Of a DNA stretch of 35,584 nt, positions 33,040 to 35,584 are shown piece by piece. How positions within the stretch are numbered: position 1 is the stretch's first letter; each line of letters opens with the position of its first letter. Position numbers and translations under genes: made by a program. The stretch covers positions 1 through 35,584 of the forward strand of contig CACWIW010000108.1 of assembly GCA_902761035.1 (NCBI GenBank), read 5' to 3'. The notes below the pieces were generated by a model that was not told the DNA's origin, ran no database searches, and was given only the letters and a program-made list of their open reading frames with translations. This DNA comes from an uncultured bacterium (GTDB lineage Bacteria; Verrucomicrobiota; Kiritimatiellia; RFP12; UBA1067).

Positions 33040-33153
33040 TTAGCCCTGACGCTGCTTATGGCGCGGGTTTGTGCAGATCACGCGCACCACGCCTTTGCGA
33101 CGAATGATGCGACAGTTCTCGCAGATGCGGCGAACGGAACTACGTACTTTCAT
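33040..33153 (-). CDS. rpmJ: 50S ribosomal protein L36
   Basis: 37 residues from ATG 33153 to TAA 33040-33042: [20 protein letters not shown] then [15 protein letters not shown]. The three Cys and the His of the zinc site (CENC, C, H) are all present, so this is the zinc-binding form. First gene of the alpha operon. Confidence 0.95.
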   Translation of the reverse strand: MKVRSSVRRICENCRIIRRKGVVRVICTNPRHKQRQG

Positions 33154-33189
33154 TGTTTAACTCTTCTTTTTATGGTCGAACAGCGGATA

Positions 33190-33218
33190 AGTATATCAAA
33201 AATGACGCGCTACCACAA
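33190..33218 (-). promoter_or_regulatory. Promoter of the rpmJ-rpsM-rpsK-rpsD-rpoA-rplQ operon
   Basis: On the minus strand TTGTGG (33218-33213), 17-nt spacer, TATACT (33195-33190), then 36 nt to the rpmJ ATG. In other bacteria S4 represses this operon through the rpsM leader; no such structure could be judged here. Confidence 0.7.
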
Positions 33219-33355
33219 GGGGGAAAATTACAAATTTGCGAATGCGCGCAGTTGGCCATGTTTTCCGCCAGAAATATCACTTTTTACCATGCCTTGCACC
33301 GTAATCTCAGTTTCCGCCCGAGCAAGATGCGAATGGCTGCAGCTTCGTATGGGAA

Positions 33356-33384
33356 TTGATGGTACGGCGAAAATGTGATATACT
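33356..33384 (+). promoter_or_regulatory. Promoter of the SGNH hydrolase gene, leaderless layout
   Basis: TTGATG (33356-33361), 17-nt spacer, TATACT (33379-33384), then 7 nt to the ATG at 33392. Transcription would start at or within 1-2 nt of the ATG, and there is no Shine-Dalgarno. Confidence 0.65.
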
Positions 33385-33391
33385 TGCCGCC

Positions 33392-34171
33392 ATGAAAAAC
33401 ACCCCTCTTATTTCCCTGCGTCGCTTCGTGCTCGCCGTGGGCGCAGCCGTTGCTTTCTGCGCATACGCGGTCCCGGCCGCAGATGACGCCCAGGCCAATC
33501 CCGTGCCCGCCATCGGGCAAAACGCAGAGGACCAGAAGGCTTTCGACCCCGTGAAGAAAGGACCGCGCGTCCTCTTCGTGGGCAACTCGATCACGCTGCA
33601 CAGTCCGCGCCCGCAGATTGGCTGGACGAACAACTGGGGCATGGCCGCGAGTGCGCGCGACAAGGACTACGTCCACCTTCTGCAGAAGAAGATCGCCGCC
33701 GTGCGCCCAGACGCGCATTGCTGTCTCCTCCAGGTGGCCAACACCTTCGAGCGGGCTTTCTTCAAGAAGGACTGGTCGTGCGAGCGCAACTTCAAGCGGG
33801 CACGCGAGTTCAAGCCCGACGTGATCGTGTTCTTCTTCGGCGCGAACGTGCCGAAGACCTACAACGCCGGCACGATGTCGCCCGCCCCCGCGCGCACGTT
33901 CGGCGAGGCGCTCGACGCGTTCCGCACCTACCTCGACCCCGAGGGGCGGGCACTCGTCCTCTTCTCACAGGGCTTCTACATCCGTCCGAAACTTGACGCC
34001 GAGAAAGAGGCCGTGGCGAAGAAGCGCGGCGACGTGTTCGTGAACATGGAGGACATACGTGCGCGCAAGGACGCGCACGGCCGCTTCAACCATCCCGGCG
34101 ACCTCGGCATGGAGCTGATTGCCGAACGCTTCTGGCAGCACATCGAAAAGCGCGTCCGGGATGTCCGGTAG
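33392..34171 (+). CDS. Exported SGNH/GDSL-type hydrolase
   Basis: 259 residues. The ATG at 33392 is chosen because of the promoter 7 nt before it and the signal peptide that starts there (MKNTPLISLRRF, hydrophobic to AVPAADD). Catalytic blocks: RVLFVGNSITLH (block I, Ser in GNSIT), IVFFFGANVPKTYN (block III, Asn) and FNHPGDLGMELIAERFW (block V, with His in HPGD). Such enzymes remove acyl or acetyl groups from sugars, lipids or peptidoglycan; the substrate cannot be told. Single-gene unit divergent from the ribosomal operon. Confidence 0.82.
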   Translation: MKNTPLISLRRFVLAVGAAVAFCAYAVPAADDAQANPVPAIGQNAEDQKAFDPVKKGPRVLFVGNSITLHSPRPQIGWTNNWGMAASARDKDYVHLLQKKIAAVRPDAHCCLLQVANTFERAFFKKDWSCERNFKRAREFKPDVIVFFFGANVPKTYNAGTMSPAPARTFGEALDAFRTYLDPEGRALVLFSQGFYIRPKLDAEKEAVAKKRGDVFVNMEDIRARKDAHGRFNHPGDLGMELIAERFWQHIEKRVRDVR

Positions 34172-35216
34172 ATGCTACTCGCATTTCTCCATTTTGCCCA
34201 CTTCCGCCCGCACGGTGAATGTGCTATACTTTTTGCCGTCAACCGCCCGGCGACTCCGAAAGGTACGCTTGAGTGAATGCAATGGTGCAGGATCTCCTCG
34301 GGCGACACGATGAACAAGAACACGATCCGCGTGCGTACCCCAATTGACGGGCGCAACGCCATGGAGCCGACCACCTCGTCGGCAGAGACCCGACAAACGG
34401 CAGACTGTCCCGAATCGCATATCGCCCTTATGGCGATTACGCTTTTCGCATGACCGTCAGCCCATGAACCAGAACAACCCCGAGACCTACGCGCTGACGG
34501 CGCGTTTCCCGCTCGACGACGCGGCGCGCATTCGTGACAAGCAAGGCAATTGGCTATGTCAAAAGTATATTATTTTTGAGCAATTTTGACAGCACACTCA
34601 TAACAACCCTAACTGGAAGCGCCCTCCCTTGGCAGGATGGCCGCGCACGCCGCTAACTGGGAAAGCCGCCATCTTGGCGGCGCAACGGATGTTAATGTTC
34701 AGCCATCTTTTTTGCGTGAGAGCGGTAGCGAACAGGCTCATGCCCCCGCGAGGGCGTTTCGACGGTGTCCTAGTACGACTTAGACCACCCCGGAGCGGCG
34801 TTCGGGTCGAGTCTTGCGGGCATGTGGCCCAAGGGAAACGGCGGACGGGTCACGCGGCGAGTCGCCGGAACACGTCGATGAACGTGTCGGCGGCGCCGTA
34901 GTTCCTTCCGAGCCGCAAGTGCCGCACGCCGGCGAGCCGCTCACGATCCCCCCGACCTGGAAAGGCCACGCGTAACTCGACGCGCTCGTTGACAAGGCAT
35001 ACGGCCTTTCGCCGCGATTCCGCTCCGTAATCTCACACAGAGGCACAGAACTATAAGGCCAGCCCGAACCATGATATTACGGCATCGCTAGCCCGACTTT
35101 CCACATTCGACCTAAGTTCCAACTTTTTTCACGCTGATAACTTCAAATGTTCGGCAGTTGGCGCTGGATTAAGCCGGCTATTGCCGCGAAAAGCCGTGTA
35201 GTGAAGACCTACCCCC
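34172..35216. other. Gene-poor region before the insertion sequence
   Basis: About 1 kb without a convincing intact gene. A TATACT box at 34225-34230 is followed by two short frames (47 codons from 34310, 41 codons from 34464) without ribosome sites. Apart from a coding relic at 34850-35032 and a small GC-rich hairpin near 34660-34683 (AAGCCGCCATCTTGGCGGC) I see nothing. The composition and lack of frames suggest decayed DNA next to a mobile element. Confidence 0.5.
34850..35032 (-). pseudogene. Coding relic, C-terminal 60 residues of an unknown protein
   Basis: Open frame bounded by stops on the minus strand, without an ATG. It reads like real protein (CLVNERVELRVAFPGRGDRE, HLRLGRNYGAADTFIDVFRR) and ends LAA-stop. 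The upstream part of the gene is missing or scrambled. I cannot name the family. Low confidence; it could be chance in GC-rich DNA. Confidence 0.3.
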
Positions 35217-35245
35217 TTGGAAAGCCGTGCCGGATGTAAGATAAT
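35217..35245 (+). promoter_or_regulatory. Promoter of the transposase, leaderless layout
   Basis: TTGGAA (35217-35222), 17-nt spacer, GATAAT (35240-35245), then 6 nt to the transposase ATG. No Shine-Dalgarno. Confidence 0.5.
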
Positions 35246-35251
35246 ACCGAC

Positions 35252-35584
35252 ATGTTTCTTCGAGCCACAAAGAGATTCAAGGACGGCAAGGTCCACCTGT
35301 ACTGGAGCATGGTGGAGAACGTGCGCGTCGGCAGGCGCGTGTTCCAGCGCAGGGCGCTGTACCTCGGCGAGCTGAACGACTCGCAGCGCGCGGAGTGGCA
35401 GCGGGCCGTTGAGGCGTTCGGCGACGACGGCAAGGTGCGCCAGCTGAAGCTGTTCCCCGAGGGCCGCGCGCCGGAGACGGACGATGCGCAGGTCGTGCGC
35501 ATCCGCATGGACCGCCTGACGGTGCGGAACGCGCGGAACTGGGGCGAGGTCTGGCTCGGCACGGAGCTGTGGGACAGGCTCGGG
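35252..35584 (+). CDS. IS1634-type (IS4 superfamily) transposase, N-terminal part
   Basis: First 111 residues, in frame to the window edge. MFLRATKRFKDGKVHLYWS, VENVRVGRRVFQRRALYLGE and LNDSQRAEWQRAVEAFG match the N-terminal region of IS1634-family transposases, which carry their DDE catalytic domain further downstream, outside this window. The left end of the insertion sequence must lie just upstream, but I could not define its terminal inverted repeat without the right end. Confidence 0.85.
   Translation, partial: MFLRATKRFKDGKVHLYWSMVENVRVGRRVFQRRALYLGELNDSQRAEWQRAVEAFGDDGKVRQLKLFPEGRAPETDDAQVVRIRMDRLTVRNARNWGEVWLGTELWDRLG

Noticed and set aside
34310..34589. Two short plus-strand frames (47 and 41 codons) behind a TATACT box
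   Set aside because: No Shine-Dalgarno, no recognisable protein, and not at the leaderless distance from the box; left as unassigned DNA.
1..35584. tRNA or rRNA genes
   Set aside because: No cloverleaf-type stretch or rRNA signature was noticed on either strand by eye; a covariance-model scan would be needed to exclude small RNAs.

Overview
The window (about 35.6 kb, GC-rich) looks like a chromosomal segment of a Gram-negative bacterium of the PVC superphylum (Kiritimatiellota, Lentisphaerota or Verrucomicrobiota type). That placement is inferred from the combination of a V/A-type ATPase, an exosortase with a PEP-CTERM/VIT partner, HU-like proteins with Ig-like tails and the standard alpha ribosomal operon; no single marker proves it.

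Left part (1-10.64 kb, minus strand): one apparently continuous operon. It begins with a staphylococcal-nuclease-like gene, continues with a complete type I restriction-modification set (hsdM, hsdS, hsdR, overlapping or nearly touching), and then runs into a string of small, lower-GC accessory genes: two related micro-ORFs, a zinc-ribbon membrane protein, a cut-down SLOG (cpYpsA) fragment, a 62-residue acidic protein, two membrane proteins, a secreted protein and a further membrane-anchored protein that leaves the window. The only promoter-like sequence I see for this operon has a run of 13 G between the -35 and -10 boxes, so the whole block could be phase-variable.

Middle part (10.7-19.2 kb, plus strand): first a two-gene cassette of unknown function (486 and 202 aa) behind a long inverted repeat and closed by a clear terminator; then an element-like block with two small proteins, a DUF3987-like P-loop ATPase, a striking array of 10-bp-phased CTTCAA boxes that turn into inverted copies, three HU-like DNA-binding proteins (two of them frameshifted near the C-terminus), and a 22-bp tandem repeat array. 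A family of modular hairpin repeats ending in CCCYACC is scattered through this block and the nuclease gene; some copies are read in frame as protein.

Right part (19.2-34.2 kb, mostly minus strand): housekeeping genes. These are an exosortase fused to an EpsI-like tail together with a VIT/vWA protein carrying a PEP-CTERM signal; elongation factor G; V-type ATPase subunits K, I and D (the catalytic A and B subunits are not here); a DUF362 ferredoxin-type protein; serine acetyltransferase; and the alpha operon rpmJ-rpsM-rpsK-rpsD-rpoA-rplQ with its promoter and terminator. A divergent SGNH-hydrolase gene follows on the plus strand. Several genes here have a -10 box only 6-7 nt before the ATG and no Shine-Dalgarno, suggesting leaderless mRNAs. 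The last kilobase is gene-poor, with one coding relic, and ends in the first 111 codons of an IS1634-type transposase.
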